From positions 31,870,001 to 31,934,000 of the forward strand of contig OU612065.1 in the NCBI GenBank assembly GCA_914767715.1: 64,000 bases of DNA. Direction: 5' to 3'. Positions 1-10,704 of the stretch are shown piece by piece. The notes beneath the pieces were generated by a model, which searched no databases, was not told the origin of the DNA, and worked only from the letters and a program-made list of their open reading frames with translations. This stretch comes from Membranipora membranacea (Eukaryota > Bryozoa > Gymnolaemata > Cheilostomatida > Membraniporidae). The position numbers were made by a program, and so were the translations under genes. Numbering within the stretch: the stretch's first letter is position 1; each line of letters begins with the position of its first letter.

Positions 1-294
1 CAAGATCAAAGGAAGCCATATCACTGAAACCAGGCTAAAATTGGTCACCAAATGAGAGGGTTAAACCATAGATTGTCACTCGCTCTTTGACAGTATTTGA
101 TGTTATTGAGAGGCCTCAGGCGCTTTGTGGGATTGTCTCCTAACAAACATACTAGGTTAATCTTAGAGTAAGATCCAAAAATCTGGTTTCCGCAACATGG
201 AGGCTTGTTACTGGGTGCAATCAAGGAGTTAACTCAAACTCCTAAATGCAATGCACTATATTTGTATTGATGTGATATCTGATTTGCAGCCCAC

Positions 295-350
295 CAGGGA
301 GGGTGGGATGGTGGGTGGGATTCATGCCACCCTCCATCCCACCCTCCCTG
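295..350. repeat. G-rich hairpin insertion, copy 1
   Basis: Imperfect palindrome of about 56 bp with arms CAGGGAGGGTGGGATGG and its complement. The left arm holds several GGG runs of the spacing that can form a G-quadruplex. The equivalent places near 24,256 and 34,702 read directly from GATTTGCAG to TCCACAGCCA, so those units are empty sites. Confidence 0.8.
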
Positions 351-723
351 AGTCCACAGCCAGGGAAAAAATGCTGCATTAGAAGTTGCATTCTCAATAG
401 TGTAAAGGGGACAACTCATTATTGTCAAATAAAATGAGTATTTTTGACCAATCAGGTGTTGTCTAACATAATTTTATTCTTCACATTTTCAATGTCAGAG
501 GAAGGTCATCACAGTCATGCGTAATTCTTAGTGAAAAATCCGTATCATAAACCTTCTACTAACTAGCTTGTCTAATGGTGAGAGGTGAATTGCAAGAATA
601 ATTTTCATTGTGAGTCAGATAAGTCCGGGCAGGAATAAATATGTGCTGAGAAATTTGGCATTCTTTTAAAAAGTAACTGATAACAAATCTATGCTCCAAC
701 AGCCACTGAATTTAATATCATCC

Positions 724-976
724 AGGGGGGGTCTTTCAATTAGGAAGAAAGAGTGATGCTTTACTAAAGCAAGTTATCACTATCACATCGCTCAAAATTA
801 TCACTCACTATGTGTTTCAATTAGAGAAAATCGCTCCCAAATTGCTCACTCAGAATGTATATAGAGTCCACCAAGTGACTGAGCCATCTGTCTGAAAGCG
901 ATACCCCTAGCAGGTATCACTCACTGAGTGAGCGATAAGATTGCGATTTTGGCTGTTTCTAATCGAAAGACCCCCT
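724..976. mobile_element. MITE with AGGGGGGTCTTTC termini, copy 1
   Basis: About 250 bp bounded by terminal inverted repeats: AGGGGGGGTCTTTCAATTAG on the left and the complement of AGGGGGTCTTTCGATTAGAA on the right. The units at 25,190 and 35,200 lack it and read straight through ATCATCCTGACTCACTG. It has no transposase, so it is non-autonomous. This copy carries small differences from the two later copies, including extra bases after the left terminus. Confidence 0.8.
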
Positions 977-988
977 AACTCACTGAGA

Positions 989-1021
989 GCAAGGAGTAAT
1001 AGCTCCCCTGTTACTCCTTGC
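989..1021. repeat. Small hairpin insertion GCAAGGAGTAA, copy 1
   Basis: Perfect 11-bp arms GCAAGGAGTAA and TTACTCCTTGC around an 11-nt loop. The paralogous sites near 25,200 and 35,210 read GACTCACTGAGAGTGAGG without the hairpin, so it is an insertion relative to those units. Confidence 0.75.
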
Positions 1022-1478
1022 TGAGAGTGAGGCTGCTGTTTACAAAGCAAGCAATGTACATGGAATGGAATTGTTCAATCGGAACAGTTGATGAACTCTC
1101 CTTCCTTTGTTAAAGGCCCAGAAACACTTTGATGTAGATCACCTGTCATGTTATATATGTATATATATGAGAATAGAATTGCTACTATCAAGTTCATATC
1201 CATTAATTGCGCTGTACACCCTGGGTCTCCACCAGGGCTCTCAACCTGAGAGGAGTCAAAACCTGAGTTCCGCCGTTACCATGTCGCGCAGTGGCATTTC
1301 AAAAGCATGAAACGCCCTATGCATGAACAGCTAAGGTTTCCATGGGGGTTTGTAAGCCTCCCCGATGAATTATAGGCCTACTCACCTTTCAAAGCCTAAG
1401 CTTACTAATTTTGCTCACCTAAGCTTACTAATTCAAAGCTCGCTCACGGATTTTGCTGATTACAGTTATTGTATCGTT

Positions 1479-2914
1479 ATGCTGAGAAGACTTATTGTGA
1501 ATATAGCAAACCAATTAGATAAAACTTTGAGACAAAAAGGACCAATAAGTGAAGTTATCCAATCAGGAAAAGCTGTGAATGAGACTGTCCAATCAGCAGC
1601 TAAACGTATCGCTGCAGAGTCAGAAGATGTCGTCTCTCAGAACAAATGAATCAAACTTGATGATGAGGTAGGTTATGGGGTGTTTGATGATCAAACTATG
1701 AATATATCCGCCATTCAACATAGTTATAGCAATGATTTTGTTGTTGCTAGCGTCCTAACTTATTAGACTATCACATGACTATCATACTTGTCGATGTGTG
1801 ATGCACTTACCATAATTCTGTCTTGACAAAAATTCGGAAAATATAAAATTAATCATAAGCAATATATACCATATCTATTGCAGGCAACTCTATCTACGCC
1901 AGCAGAGAGGAAGCCTAAACTGAAGAGGAAGAAGATATCCTTACTCACAGTCTACAGTGGCAAAGGTTATTACGGTGTTCAGATCCAGTGAGTAATTTGT
2001 ATTAACTGACTGTATGTATCATGTATGATGTTGGTATGTAACTTGTGAGGCTTGATAATTAGATAATGCAATACTTCAGACCTAAACATTGATATGATGC
2101 TGTAACGGGTGTTTAAAGTCGATACCATAGGCTTAATAATAAACCTAGTCAAGACACTATATACAGCTGAAGTGAGACGACGTAATGACATTGGAAGGTG
2201 TAGTAGCATTGGTGTAATCATTGATTAACTGTCCATAATCCAGGTTTTTTGAGTTTGATAACTGCTTTACATCAATTGCATTTCTTTATCAACTTGATGT
2301 TTTTGTTTCTTCATAAAATTTATTTGCCTAAAATTTGTATCAAACTGTTGATGACAAGCTGCTAAACCTCAAACTCAGAATCCGATCAAAATTGATCATG
2401 TTATCAACAATAAACCTTGTATATGAGCTGCGAGTCAGTGATAACACCAATGCAACTACACCTTCCAATGTAGTTACATTGCCCACAATTACATGCCTCA
2501 GTGCCTCAATGCTAATGCTCCACCTCGTGTACTGTCTAGGTTTATTATTATTTCTATGGTCGGTACTCAGATGTTTTCTCAATGTATTGGGTACTGAATA
2601 TGATGCATCTCTAACAACATTCATAATACATGCTGAGTCTAACAGATGACACACTATGCCTATCTCATGCACACACCAAATTGAGAGATTGGGTCCTGGA
2701 CTGTTTTTTTTCTCCAAATACAAAACATGTGCATATAGTAGTAGTATGGCTCTTGCTGTTGTTGCTTCGCATATGTATATTTTAGACTGTAACAATGCAT
2801 GCATATCTCATGATTTATAGAATCACTGGACATAAGACGATAGAATCGGAGCTGGTTGAAGCTTTACACATCAGTAACCTAATTGACAAGAGCTGTGCCG
2901 ACCATATGAGTAAG
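1479..2914 (+). pseudogene. PUS1-like tRNA pseudouridine synthase fragment, copy A
   Basis: Three exons: e1 1479-1667, e2 1884-1987, e3 2821-2914, joined by GT-AG introns with matching phases (0, then 2). Exon e2 encodes a basic stretch and then LLTVYSGKGYYGVQ, which matches the N-terminal core strand of eukaryotic PUS1 (TruA family, uridine-to-pseudouridine in tRNA). Exon e3 encodes HKTIESELVEAL and ends HMSK, which continues the same PUS1 region. The catalytic RTD(K)G exon and everything after it are absent. Exon e1 has a TGA at 1647, where other copies read Cys after NK, so the ORF is broken. Intron 2 carries a foldback MITE. Family identity is secure from e2 and e3. The assignment of e1 as the N-terminus rests on position and phase. 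Confidence 0.75.
2134..2550. mobile_element. Foldback MITE, copy M1, in intron 2 of PUS1-like copy A
   Basis: Long imperfect palindrome whose ends are the perfect inverted pair TAATAATAAACCTAG (2134-2148) and CTAGGTTTATTATTA (2536-2550). The arms contain the paired blocks GGAAGGTGTAGTAGCATTGG and its complement. The other copies lie downstream of exon e3, whereas this one lies between e2 and e3, so it is an independent insertion. It has no coding capacity. Confidence 0.75.
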
Positions 2915-3084
2915 GTATGAATGTAAAAAAGCTACTCATGTATTCTGACATTCCCTAATAATGGAACTTGGTCCGTGTATAACCAGGAGATTAGGTCGTA
3001 TCGTTAGTATTATAACCCTGGGAAAAGTGAAATTAATGGGTTACACTTCAACAACCCCTTATGTTCTGTGTTATCCAGTAAGAG

Positions 3085-3351
3085 ATTAGTGATCCAATTA
3101 TATTTGAAGTGTCCTTCGATGGAGAACCCACAACTAAGTGCCTCACTTTAGCTATATATAGTGTGCTGTTTAGGTTTATTGATAAGTGTATGGTGAAACA
3201 TGACAAAACTCTTGCCCTGCGAGTATTGACTCCCGTATTGCTTATCAGGAGTTGCCTCCTCTGTTCAAATGAAGGAACAACTCCTGGTCATCCGCTCAGA
3301 TCTATTATTAAATTGGCCACATGTACAATCTATGTTTTAATTGTATTGTAA
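3085..3351 (+). CDS. Conserved ORF/exon of unknown function (FDGEPTTKC family), copy 1
   Basis: Open frame following a CAGTAAG/AG-like acceptor, with core VSFDGEPTTKCLTL and LRVLTPVLLIRSCLL. I do not recognise the family. Nine copies occur in the window, always after PUS1-like e3 (or its remnant) and before a foldback MITE. The protein frame stays open in most copies, and most of their small length changes are multiples of three, which is the main reason to think it was coding. It may be an exon of the adjacent gene. No start codon or donor can be fixed with confidence. Confidence 0.4.
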   Translation: MSDPIIFEVSFDGEPTTKCLTLAIYSVLFRFIDKCMVKHDKTLALRVLTPVLLIRSCLLCSNEGTTPGHPLRSIIKLATCTIYVLIVL

Positions 3352-3503
3352 ACACTGTATCAGGAGCACAGCAACATGCTATTTCTAAAATGCTTTGTTG
3401 TTTTATAATATCAGTCCTTTTTTTCGAGCTCATTAATTGAGGGGAGGGGCTTATTGACCCAAGTACCAAATGGGCTTGAGAACCAAACTGCTATATAGAC
3501 AAG

Positions 3504-3834
3504 GACTAAATATAAACGTATACAGGAAACCTTATACAGCTGCAGTGAAGCATTAAATTGTGGGACGTAACGACATTGGAAGGTGTAGTAGTATGGCGTT
3601 TTACTTGTAATGTGAGAGACAGATAAACCAACCAATCAATCAATCGTTATCATTGCCTTGCAGCTCATATACCAGGTTTTTTTTTATAACTTGATATCAA
3701 TATTGATCGAATTTTGTGTTTGAAAATTGCTTCACTATCAGCAGTATCGTTTTTTCAACTTGATACTATTTTTTATTCAAAAGTTTGTTCCCCTAAAATT
3801 TTTATCAAGCTGCCAAATCTATTGTAGTTTTGTA
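3504..3834. mobile_element. Foldback MITE, copy M2, right arm truncated
   Basis: Left arm and centre of the same element as M1, beginning near GGACTAAATATAAAC. The right arm is missing: the sequence ends just before the acceptor of the CARD-like exon. It carries an extra block near 3600-3645 (GTGAGAGACAGATAAACCAA) inside the left arm, shared with the 26 and 36 kb copies and absent from the others. Confidence 0.6.
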
Positions 3835-3849
3835 TGAAAGGCTCAGCAG

Positions 3850-3959
3850 GTTAAACGAGAGGAGATGATGAGCCGCAATCAGAACAGACGAATAGAGAGT
3901 GCTGAAAACCTCCTAGAAGATCTTACTGAAGATGGCGCGGAACAACTCGCTTTGGAAAG
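3850..3959 (+). CDS. CARD-like exon, intact copy 1
   Basis: Exon of 110 nt between GGCTCAGCAG and a GTTGGT donor; it starts in phase 0 and ends in phase 2. It encodes VKREEMMSRNQNRR followed by an amphipathic SAENLLEDLTEDGAEQLA. That pattern resembles the last helices of a CARD/death-fold domain, the kind of adaptor domain placed before caspases, but the match covers only part of a domain. Its end phase fits the FHGFE exon (6585 and others), which begins with the single missing base. Intact versions occur only here, at 26,388 and at 36,312. The five other copies are degenerate. Confidence 0.45.
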
Positions 3960-4229
3960 GTTGGTGACAACCAAAATTTTCAGAAATATGTTACATAATA
4001 CTTACCATAACTGATGATACCCATACTTGCCGACAATATTACAGCATGTCTCTGTTTCCTTGCTCAATGATTAATACACTACACTACAATGTTTTCGGGG
4101 TTTTGTTGCACATTTGGTCGTTGGTGATTTTATAAGGCATTTGCCATATTGGCTTCGAAAGTATTTCCAATCTAATAATGGGTTGAGGCGTATAAATTAA
4201 CCCAACTGAATATAGATATGAAATTGCAG

Positions 4230-4970
4230 ACCACTCTATCTACCCCAGCAGAGAGGAAGCCTAAACTGAAGAGGAAGAAGATAGCTTTACTCACAGTATA
4301 CAGTGGCAAAGGTTATCACGGTGTTCAGATTCAGTGAGTTTCTCTGATTTGCTGGTGTATGTATGATGTACGCAACTTGCATGGCTTGATATTAGATAAT
4401 AGCGATACTACAGACCTAAACATTGATATTTATGGTTAAATCATGCAGTGCTCGAGATCAAAGCAACTTCTGTATGGGTATTTAGGGTCAGTACTCAGTT
4501 TTCTCCTGTATTGGATATCTAGCGCCTTCATACATCCTCTGATAATTTAGATAATAACACGAGATATTTCTGTGAGTGCTTTTGATAGTTTTCATCTTGA
4601 TTTGTTTATGATTATATAACTGTGCAATATCTACTACTAAACCTCCCATCTCCTCATGGTGAGGGAGCAATTTATATCTCCCCCCCCCCCCCCCACAAAT
4701 ATCAAGGCCACATGCTTAGTTTATCAGATCACACACTATGTCTATCTAATTCAGATTGATTTCTTGACTTTTTTCTCTCTCAATACAAGACATGTGAATA
4801 TAGTATGGCCCTTGCTGTTGATTTGCATATTATGATTTTGATTGTGATATGCATGTTTATATCTCATGTGTTGCAGAATCACCGGACACAAGACGATAGA
4901 ATCGAAGCTGGTTTAAGCTTTACACACCAGTAACCTAATTGACAAGAGCTGTGCCAACGATATGAGTAAG
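4230..4970 (+). pseudogene. PUS1-like fragment, copy B (e2 and e3 only)
   Basis: Exon e2 4230-4333 is intact and encodes LLTVYSGKGYHGVQ. Exon e3 4877-4970 has a TAA where other copies have Glu or Asp (SKLVstop), so the frame closes. There is no e1: directly upstream is the sequence following the CARD-like exon, not the e1 block. The intron between them has a long poly-C tract just before 4700. Copies E and F share the missing e1 and the same e3 stop, so these three descend from one broken unit. Confidence 0.75.
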
Positions 4971-5140
4971 GTATGTATGTAAAAAAGCTACCCATGTAGT
5001 ATGATATTCCCTAATAATGGAACTTGGTCCGTGTATAACCAGTAGATTAGGTCATATCATTAGTATTATCACCCTGGGAAAAGTGAAATCAATGGGTTAC
5101 TCTTCAACATACCCTCATGTTTTGTGTTATCGACTAAGAG

Positions 5141-5368
5141 GTGAGTGATCCGATACTATTTGTAGTGTCCTTCGATGGAGAACCCACAACTAAGTGCTTC
5201 ACTTTAGCTGTATATAGTGTCCTGTTTAGGTTTATTGATAAGTGTATGATGAAACATGACAAAACTCTTGCCCTGCGAGTATTGACTCCCGTATTGCCTA
5301 TCAGGAGTTGCCTCCTCTTTCCAAAAGAAGGAACAACTCCCGGTCATTTGCCAAGATCTATAATTTAA
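5141..5368 (+). pseudogene. FDGEPTTKC-family ORF, copy 2, shortened
   Basis: Same frame as copy 1 with core VSFDGEPTTKCFTL and LRVLTPVLPIRSCLL. It ends early because ATTATTAAATTGG in other copies reads ATAATTTAATTGG here, giving a TAA. Its neighbours are PUS1-like e3 upstream and a foldback MITE downstream. Confidence 0.35.
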
Positions 5369-5585
5369 TTGGCTTCATGTACGATCTTAGTTTTAACTAT
5401 ATTGTGTTTTGAACACTGTATCAGGAGCAACAAATTATGATTAACATAGCAATTAACATTCTCAAATACTTTGTTATATTATATATCAGTCCTTTTTTTC
5501 AAACTGATTAATTGAAGGGGGGGGGGGTTAGTTGACCCAAGTGCCGCATGGACTTGAGCACCTAAACTGCTGTATAGGCATACAC

Positions 5586-6059
5586 TTAATATAAAAATAT
5601 ATACAGGACACCTTATACAGCTGACGTGAGGCATTTAATTGTGGGTGAAATAACGATATTGTAAGGTGTAGTAGTATGGCGTTATCATTGCTTGCAGCTC
5701 ATAAACCAGATTTTTTCTTGATAACTTAAATAATCAATTTTGAGCAGATTTTGAGTTTGAAAATTGCGTTGCAATCAGCAGCATATTATTATCATCTTCA
5801 TGTTATTTTTTCTTCAAGAAATTGTTTTCCTATGATTGTATCAAACTGTTCACTACAAGCTGTTAAGTTTATTGTAATTTTCAAACTTAACATCCGATCA
5901 AAATTGATCGAGTTAACAACAAAAACCTGGTGTATTAGCTGCAAGGCAATGATAACACCAATGCTACTTCACCTTCCAATGCTGTTACATCGCCCACAAC
6001 CAAATTCCTCCCCCCAAGGCTAATGCTCCATATAGTGGCCTGTCTAGGTTTATTATTAT
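5586..6059. mobile_element. Foldback MITE, copy M3
   Basis: Runs from TTAATATAAAAATATATACAG to CTGTCTAGGTTTATTATTA. The inverted arms pair through GTTATCATTGCTTGCAGCTC and GCTGCAAGGCAATGATAAC. The left terminus has drifted more than the right one. Confidence 0.65.
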
Positions 6060-6094
6060 GTCTATGTGTATAGTTTGTTTTTTGATTTATGCAG

Positions 6095-6234
6095 ACCGGT
6101 ACTCAAATAAAGAAGGTAAGAAAAGCTCAGTAGGTTAAACAAGAGGAGACGATTAGCCGCAATTAGAACCGGATGAATTGAGAGTGCTGAGAACCTCATA
6201 TTGAAGATGGCGCGGAACTACTCACTTTGGAAAG
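6095..6234 (+). pseudogene. Degenerate CARD-like exon with preceding 21-nt microexon candidate
   Basis: The CARD-like exon occupies 6134-6234. Compared with the intact copies it has an extra base after CGCAAT..GAAC and a deletion after CTCAT, so phase 0 meets stops. Upstream, 6095-6115 is bounded by TTTATGCAG and GTAAGA and would encode TGTQIKK in phase 0. The 28.6, 41.2 and 55.2 kb copies have the same layout, so the microexon call is possible but weak. Confidence 0.4.
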
Positions 6235-6584
6235 GTAGATGACAATCCTTAATTCATAGGAATACCTTACATAATACTTTACCATAACTGATGTTATCGT
6301 ACTTGCCAATAATATTACAGCATGTCTCTGTTTCCTTGCTCAATAATTAATACACTACACTACAATGTTTTCTGGATATTTTTGCACATTTGGTGATTTT
6401 ATATGGCATTTACAATCAAATTATGAGTTGAGACCTAGCGAACTTGTTCATTGATGAAAGTTTCAGTCAATCTCACTATTTTACGGATATCAACTGTTAA
6501 CCTGCTGATTGTCAACTTTTGGATTATTGAGTAAAAAATTTCTCTCTGTCACGCAAAGCTCACTTGTCTTATAAATCCTACTAG

Positions 6585-6720
6585 GATGATGGATTTGACT
6601 AAACCTATAGTGGTGAAGGAAGCTACGCCTAAGAAGTATGCAACTCGGTCGACTGGCAGAAAACGCCCCACCATAAAGAGATGTTTGCGCTGCATTACAA
6701 TGACATTTCATGGATTTGAG
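6585..6720 (+). CDS. Basic exon ending FHGFE, copy 1
   Basis: Exon after ACTAG with a GTAAATG donor, 136 nt (1 + 45 codons). It reads MMDLTKPIVVKEATPKKYA, then a Lys/Arg-rich stretch, and ends ITMTFHGFE. The single leading G completes the codon left open by the CARD-like exon, and the exon ends in phase 0. If not spliced, the frame runs on to a stop at 6798. I do not recognise the domain. Six copies are present, and four (6585, 38,540, 41,689, 55,669) keep the leading phase. Confidence 0.4.
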
Positions 6721-7108
6721 GTAAATGAACAGCTCGCCCTAACACTTGAACTTATTGTGAAGAACTGTCGCTCCAAATCCCATCGCTCAGTTGTATAAAT
6801 TAACCACACTGAATATGGATATGAAATGGGGGTAAGTGACTGACCAGATGTGTCCCGACAACTGCTTCAATGACTTGTCTACCATGGTTAGATTGATTAG
6901 GCTGATTAACTATGTTCTTATCTCGTAGACAAACTGGGTTTTTCCCTACTACTGTTAATTTAAACAATTGTTCATACACGACTGTATCTCGATAAAGGAG
7001 CCAAAGCGCTCCGAGTGAGATTAATTAGGTGAGAGATAATGCTCACCGGTCAGCCTACTAACTCAAAGCTCGCTCATGGTTTTTACTGATTACAGTTATT
7101 GTAGCGTT

Positions 7109-8246
7109 ATGCTGAGAAGACTTATTGTGAATATAGCAAACCAATTGGATAAAACTTTGAGACAAAAAGGAGCAACGAGTGAAGTTATCCAATCAGAAAA
7201 AGCTGTGAGTAAGACCGGAGTCCCATCAGCTGCTAAACGTATCGCTGCAGGGACAGACGATGTCGTCTCTCAGAACAAATGTATCAAACTTGATGATGAG
7301 GTAGTTTGTGAGGTGTTTGATGATCAAACTATGAATATATCTCCCATTCCACATAGTTATATCAATGATTCCTCTTGTTGCTAGCGTCCTAACTTATTAG
7401 ACTATCACATGACTGTCATACTTGTCAATGCGTGATGCACTTACCATTATTCTGTCTTGACAAAAATTTGAAAAATATATAAAAAGTCATATGCGATATA
7501 TACTGTCTTTTGCAGATCTACCCCAGCAGAGAGGAAGCCTAAACTGAAGAGGAAGAAGATAGCTTTATTCACAGTATACAGTGGCAAAGGTTATCACGGT
7601 GTTCAGATTCAGTGAGTTTCTCCAATTTGCTGCTGTATGTATGATGTACGCAACTTGCAAGGCTTGATATTACATAATAGCGATACTACAGACCTAAACA
7701 TTGATATTTATGGTTAAATCATGCAGTGTTCGAGATCAAAGCAACTTCTGTATGGGTATTTAGGGTCATTACTCAGTTTTCTCCTGTATTGGATATCTAG
7801 CGCCTTCATACATCCTCTGATAATTTAGATAATAACACGAGGTATTTCTGTGAGTGCTTTTGATAGTTTGCATCTTGATTTGTTTATGATTATATAACTG
7901 TGCAATTTCTACTACTAAACCTCTCGTCTCCTCATGGTGAGGGAGCAATTTATATCTACTCCCCCCCCCCCCACAAATATCAAGGCCACATGCTTAGTTT
8001 AACAGATCACACACTATGTCTATCTAATTCAGATTGGGTTCTTGACTTTCTTCTCTCTCAATACAATACATGTGTATATAGTATGGCCCTTGCTGTTGAT
8101 TTGCATATAATGATTTTGATTGTGATATGTATGTTTATATCTCATGTGTTGCAGAATCACCGGACACAAGACGATAGAATCGGAGCTGGTTAATGCTTTA
8201 CACCAGTAACCTAATTGACCAGACTTGTGCGAACGATATGAGTAAG
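7109..8246 (+). pseudogene. PUS1-like fragment, copy C
   Basis: Exons e1 7109-7300 (open, one codon longer than in copy A), e2 7516-7611 and e3 8155-8246. Exon e2 begins ATCTACCCCAGC because 8 bases after the acceptor are deleted, so joining e1 to e2 shifts the frame into a TAA. Exon e3 has also lost two bases (TTTACACCAG instead of TTTACACACCAG). Copy G at 39 kb shares the identical 8-base loss. The e1 protein begins MLRRLIVNIANQLDKTLRQK, which could be a mitochondrial-type N-terminus. Confidence 0.75.
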
Positions 8247-8412
8247 GTATGTATGTAAAAAAGCTACTCATGTAGTCTGACGTACCCTAATAATGGAACT
8301 CATAACAAACAGGTTTTGGACTTTGACCTTATCATCCTGGGTGTTCAGAGCTGTAGTTATGTTATTGGAAGGTGCCTCACCAATACCACTATCCCTATAT
8401 TTACTATTGTAG

Positions 8413-8486
8413 ATGAGAAGCTGAGCATAGAGAGAAATGGACAGATAGTTAGACAGGCCACTTACTATAAGTGGTCAGTAAGATGA
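8413..8486 (+). pseudogene. Orphan last exon of the caspase-like gene
   Basis: A 74-nt exon after TTGTAG encodes DEKLSIERNGQIVRQATYYK and then WSVR-stop, identical in design to the final exon at 21,888, 45,122 and 59,077. All earlier caspase-like exons are missing. The sequence switches at 8300/8301 from the spacer that normally follows PUS1-like e3 (TAATAATGGAACT) to the intron preceding this exon (CATAACAAACAGG), which implies a large deletion. Confidence 0.65.
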
Positions 8487-10704
8487 AATCTATCATCTTC
8501 ATACTTCCTCTGACTCCTCTTCTACAAACAGATACAGATACAGATAGAGATATAGACAGTTCATGAATGGATGTAAACTCTACACAACAGGTGCTCTTAT
8601 TACACTGACCATCATATTAGGTATTAGAAGTTAAGTTGATCTGACAACATTGTCACAACGTTGGTCTCCACTGTTATAGGATATTTCACAGAGTGACAAC
8701 CTAATCAAGTGGTTTTACTGGAACAAATTTATTATTTTTCATGAGTTATCCATTGACAAATCAATAATATCATATCAAAATTTCACATAATGTTTGAATC
8801 AATCTTGTATGTATTGGTATTATACGAGTTACAAAACTTTGCAGCATTATAGTGGATTTCGGTATCAGTTTCAATTGAGATAAGTGGAATTTCTTTTTTT
8901 GTTCACCCAATCTAGAAAGTTAATCTGTACATGTGAGCATCAATTGTTCCACATTTTCACCTGCCCACCCATTATTCGCTGTATATAGTTAGACTACTCC
9001 AATTCCTATATGTATATTGGATAGAATGTACCAGTGTGGGGAATTTTAGACTTTGACTGTCATATATATTAAATACTATATTCTATTGGTGGCTATTCTT
9101 TCACTATGTTTGTCTTTTGTAATATTCCTTTGTTGTGATAATTTAGCGCTGCGATTGTCAATATTTTCAACCTGATAATCATCGCTCGTACAACTTGTCA
9201 CTTCATGTTTGCGGGCGGACTAAACCGAATGTGTATACATATTATTTTTACCGGATTAATCAAATTATATCCAGTTTCTCTGTTAGTCTTAGATAGTAAG
9301 TTAGTACAAAATAAAATCATATTATTATCATAGTTAATCAAAGACATTTTTATGCCTGCCTGGTAGCCTTGTTTGTAAACAGACTTTTTGACTAGCAGCT
9401 TGCATTGAGCCTACGTGTTCACCGAACAACTTGGAGATCGGGATTAATAAAGCCAAGCCCATGCTGGCTATTCTGGCGAGGTGGATTTCCCCGACACCAG
9501 GTATATGTCAAAGATAAAAAGTAGTTGTTCCTGTGATGCTTAAAACTAGTTCTAAGAATTGAAGAAGTAGCGCATACCTGATATTTACTGTACTTTGCAA
9601 ATATTATAAATGACTCATAGGCCTACAGTATATTAGAATTGTTTCATTGGTACCCTGATTTGCTAGTTGCTACGTACATATACCAATAGAATTACTTGTA
9701 CTACTTTGATTCAATCAAGGATTCCTACTGTAACGGTCATTCGCAAGTACAGCACTACTAGACTAAGCAGTACACCATAGAGTAAGATGATTATAAGATC
9801 TGGTATCAAGGCTCCCGCTGCTGATTCAAAGTTTCTTTCTCTTGTCAAACTGAGTAGATTTTTAGTACCTCCACTTAGCTAAGAATTCAGGGCTGTAGTA
9901 TAGGAAAATTGAAGGGGAGGCAAAATTTCAGGGCGAGTCCAAAACATCACCAGGAGGGGTGATAGAAGCAATCTTAAGGCATGGTATTAGCAAATGGATA
10001 TGCCAGACGGGCTGATTCTGACATGGATTATTTAATTATAGTGTTTAAGGCCATTGTATTAGCTTTCCTGGGGGATCAGTGTCTGTCTCTCTAGAAGTAC
10101 GGGCCTGAGGATCTCATTGTATGATCCGCCTGGAAGCTTCCCTCCTAATTCCTTATAGTTTATGAAATTATGTACATATATATATATATATAGACATGTA
10201 TATATACATCGATGTTTTTTGCCAGTGACCAAGTCAATATTGCGGTTATGGCCTTGACCTTGATACCATGGTGCAGAGGTTCAAATCCCACCTGAGCCTT
10301 AAATTTTGATCATCAACTTATCTGTGAAATTATTAATATAACATAATGTGATTTCTGTGACATAGTGTTGGCTTTGCCCACTGATTCCCGATGCCGATTG
10401 ACCGCCCTCACCTTGAAAGTTTGAGAGACCATATCTCCCTCAATATTAGGATCCAAAAGACGCAATTTGTTCACATAATAGAATAGGATATGGATAATAA
10501 GATGTGATACAAAATAGTAGCCAAGTAAGTCTTTAAACTAAACGTCATGTGTGATATTTTGAATTAAATTTCACCACTCAGAATTCGTTACAGCTTTGTT
10601 GAAACCAAAGGAGAGGATTTCTGTGGATGTTTCCAAAAGGATCCTATTCATAGTATAATCTCGCAATAATCTGTAAAAACAGCAGATTTTAGTGTGAGTT
10701 AAGC
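8487..10704. other. 3' flank and intergenic spacer between convergent genes
   Basis: No gene seen. It lies between the caspase-like last exon (+) and the TLC gene (-), whose 3' ends face each other. It is nearly identical to 45,196-47,327. It holds TA-dinucleotide runs near 10,175-10,210, a SINE-like head near 10,235, and scattered AATAAA-like motifs, none of them decisive. Confidence 0.5.
10225..10305 (+). mobile_element. Possible tRNA-derived SINE head, copy 1
   Basis: GGTTCAAATCC at 10,278-10,288 is a perfect pol III B-box, preceded by GCGGTTATGGCCTTGACC, which resembles a degraded A-box region. No cloverleaf can be drawn. Copies recur at the same relative place near 46,930 and 59,820; the 46.9 kb copy has an 8-base insertion. 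Confidence 0.45.

Larger units (their letters stand above)
1..1478. other. Upstream block of the repeat unit
   Basis: Non-coding stretch that recurs at about 14.2-15.9 kb and 50.8-52.9 kb, and in shorter form at 24.0-25.5 and 34.5-35.5 kb. It precedes exon 1 of the PUS1-like gene and holds a G-rich palindrome, a MITE and a small hairpin listed separately. Short ORFs in it are not supported by conservation of frame. A promoter for the + strand genes could lie here, but I see no decisive signal. Confidence 0.6.

Noticed and set aside
2340-2804. 154-codon - strand ORF
   Set aside because: It covers the right arm of the foldback MITE and adjoining intron. No frame conservation in the other MITE copies.
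2821-2914. PUS1-like e3 as the first half of a CARD domain
   Set aside because: The helix pattern is superficially CARD-like, but e2 plus e3 align continuously with PUS1 (YSGKGYHGVQ, then KTIE.ELV.AL and .DM.K), which is the stronger match.
6490-6711. - strand ORFs opposite the FHGFE exon (also at 29,068, 38,445, 41,594 and 55,574)
   Set aside because: Shadow frames of the + strand exon. The + frame has acceptor, donor and phase agreement with its neighbours.
6585-6720. FHGFE as the catalytic His-Gly motif of a caspase p20 subunit
   Set aside because: The flanking residues do not match a p20 domain, and the exon with the p20 start (33,544) belongs downstream of this position in the inferred exon order.
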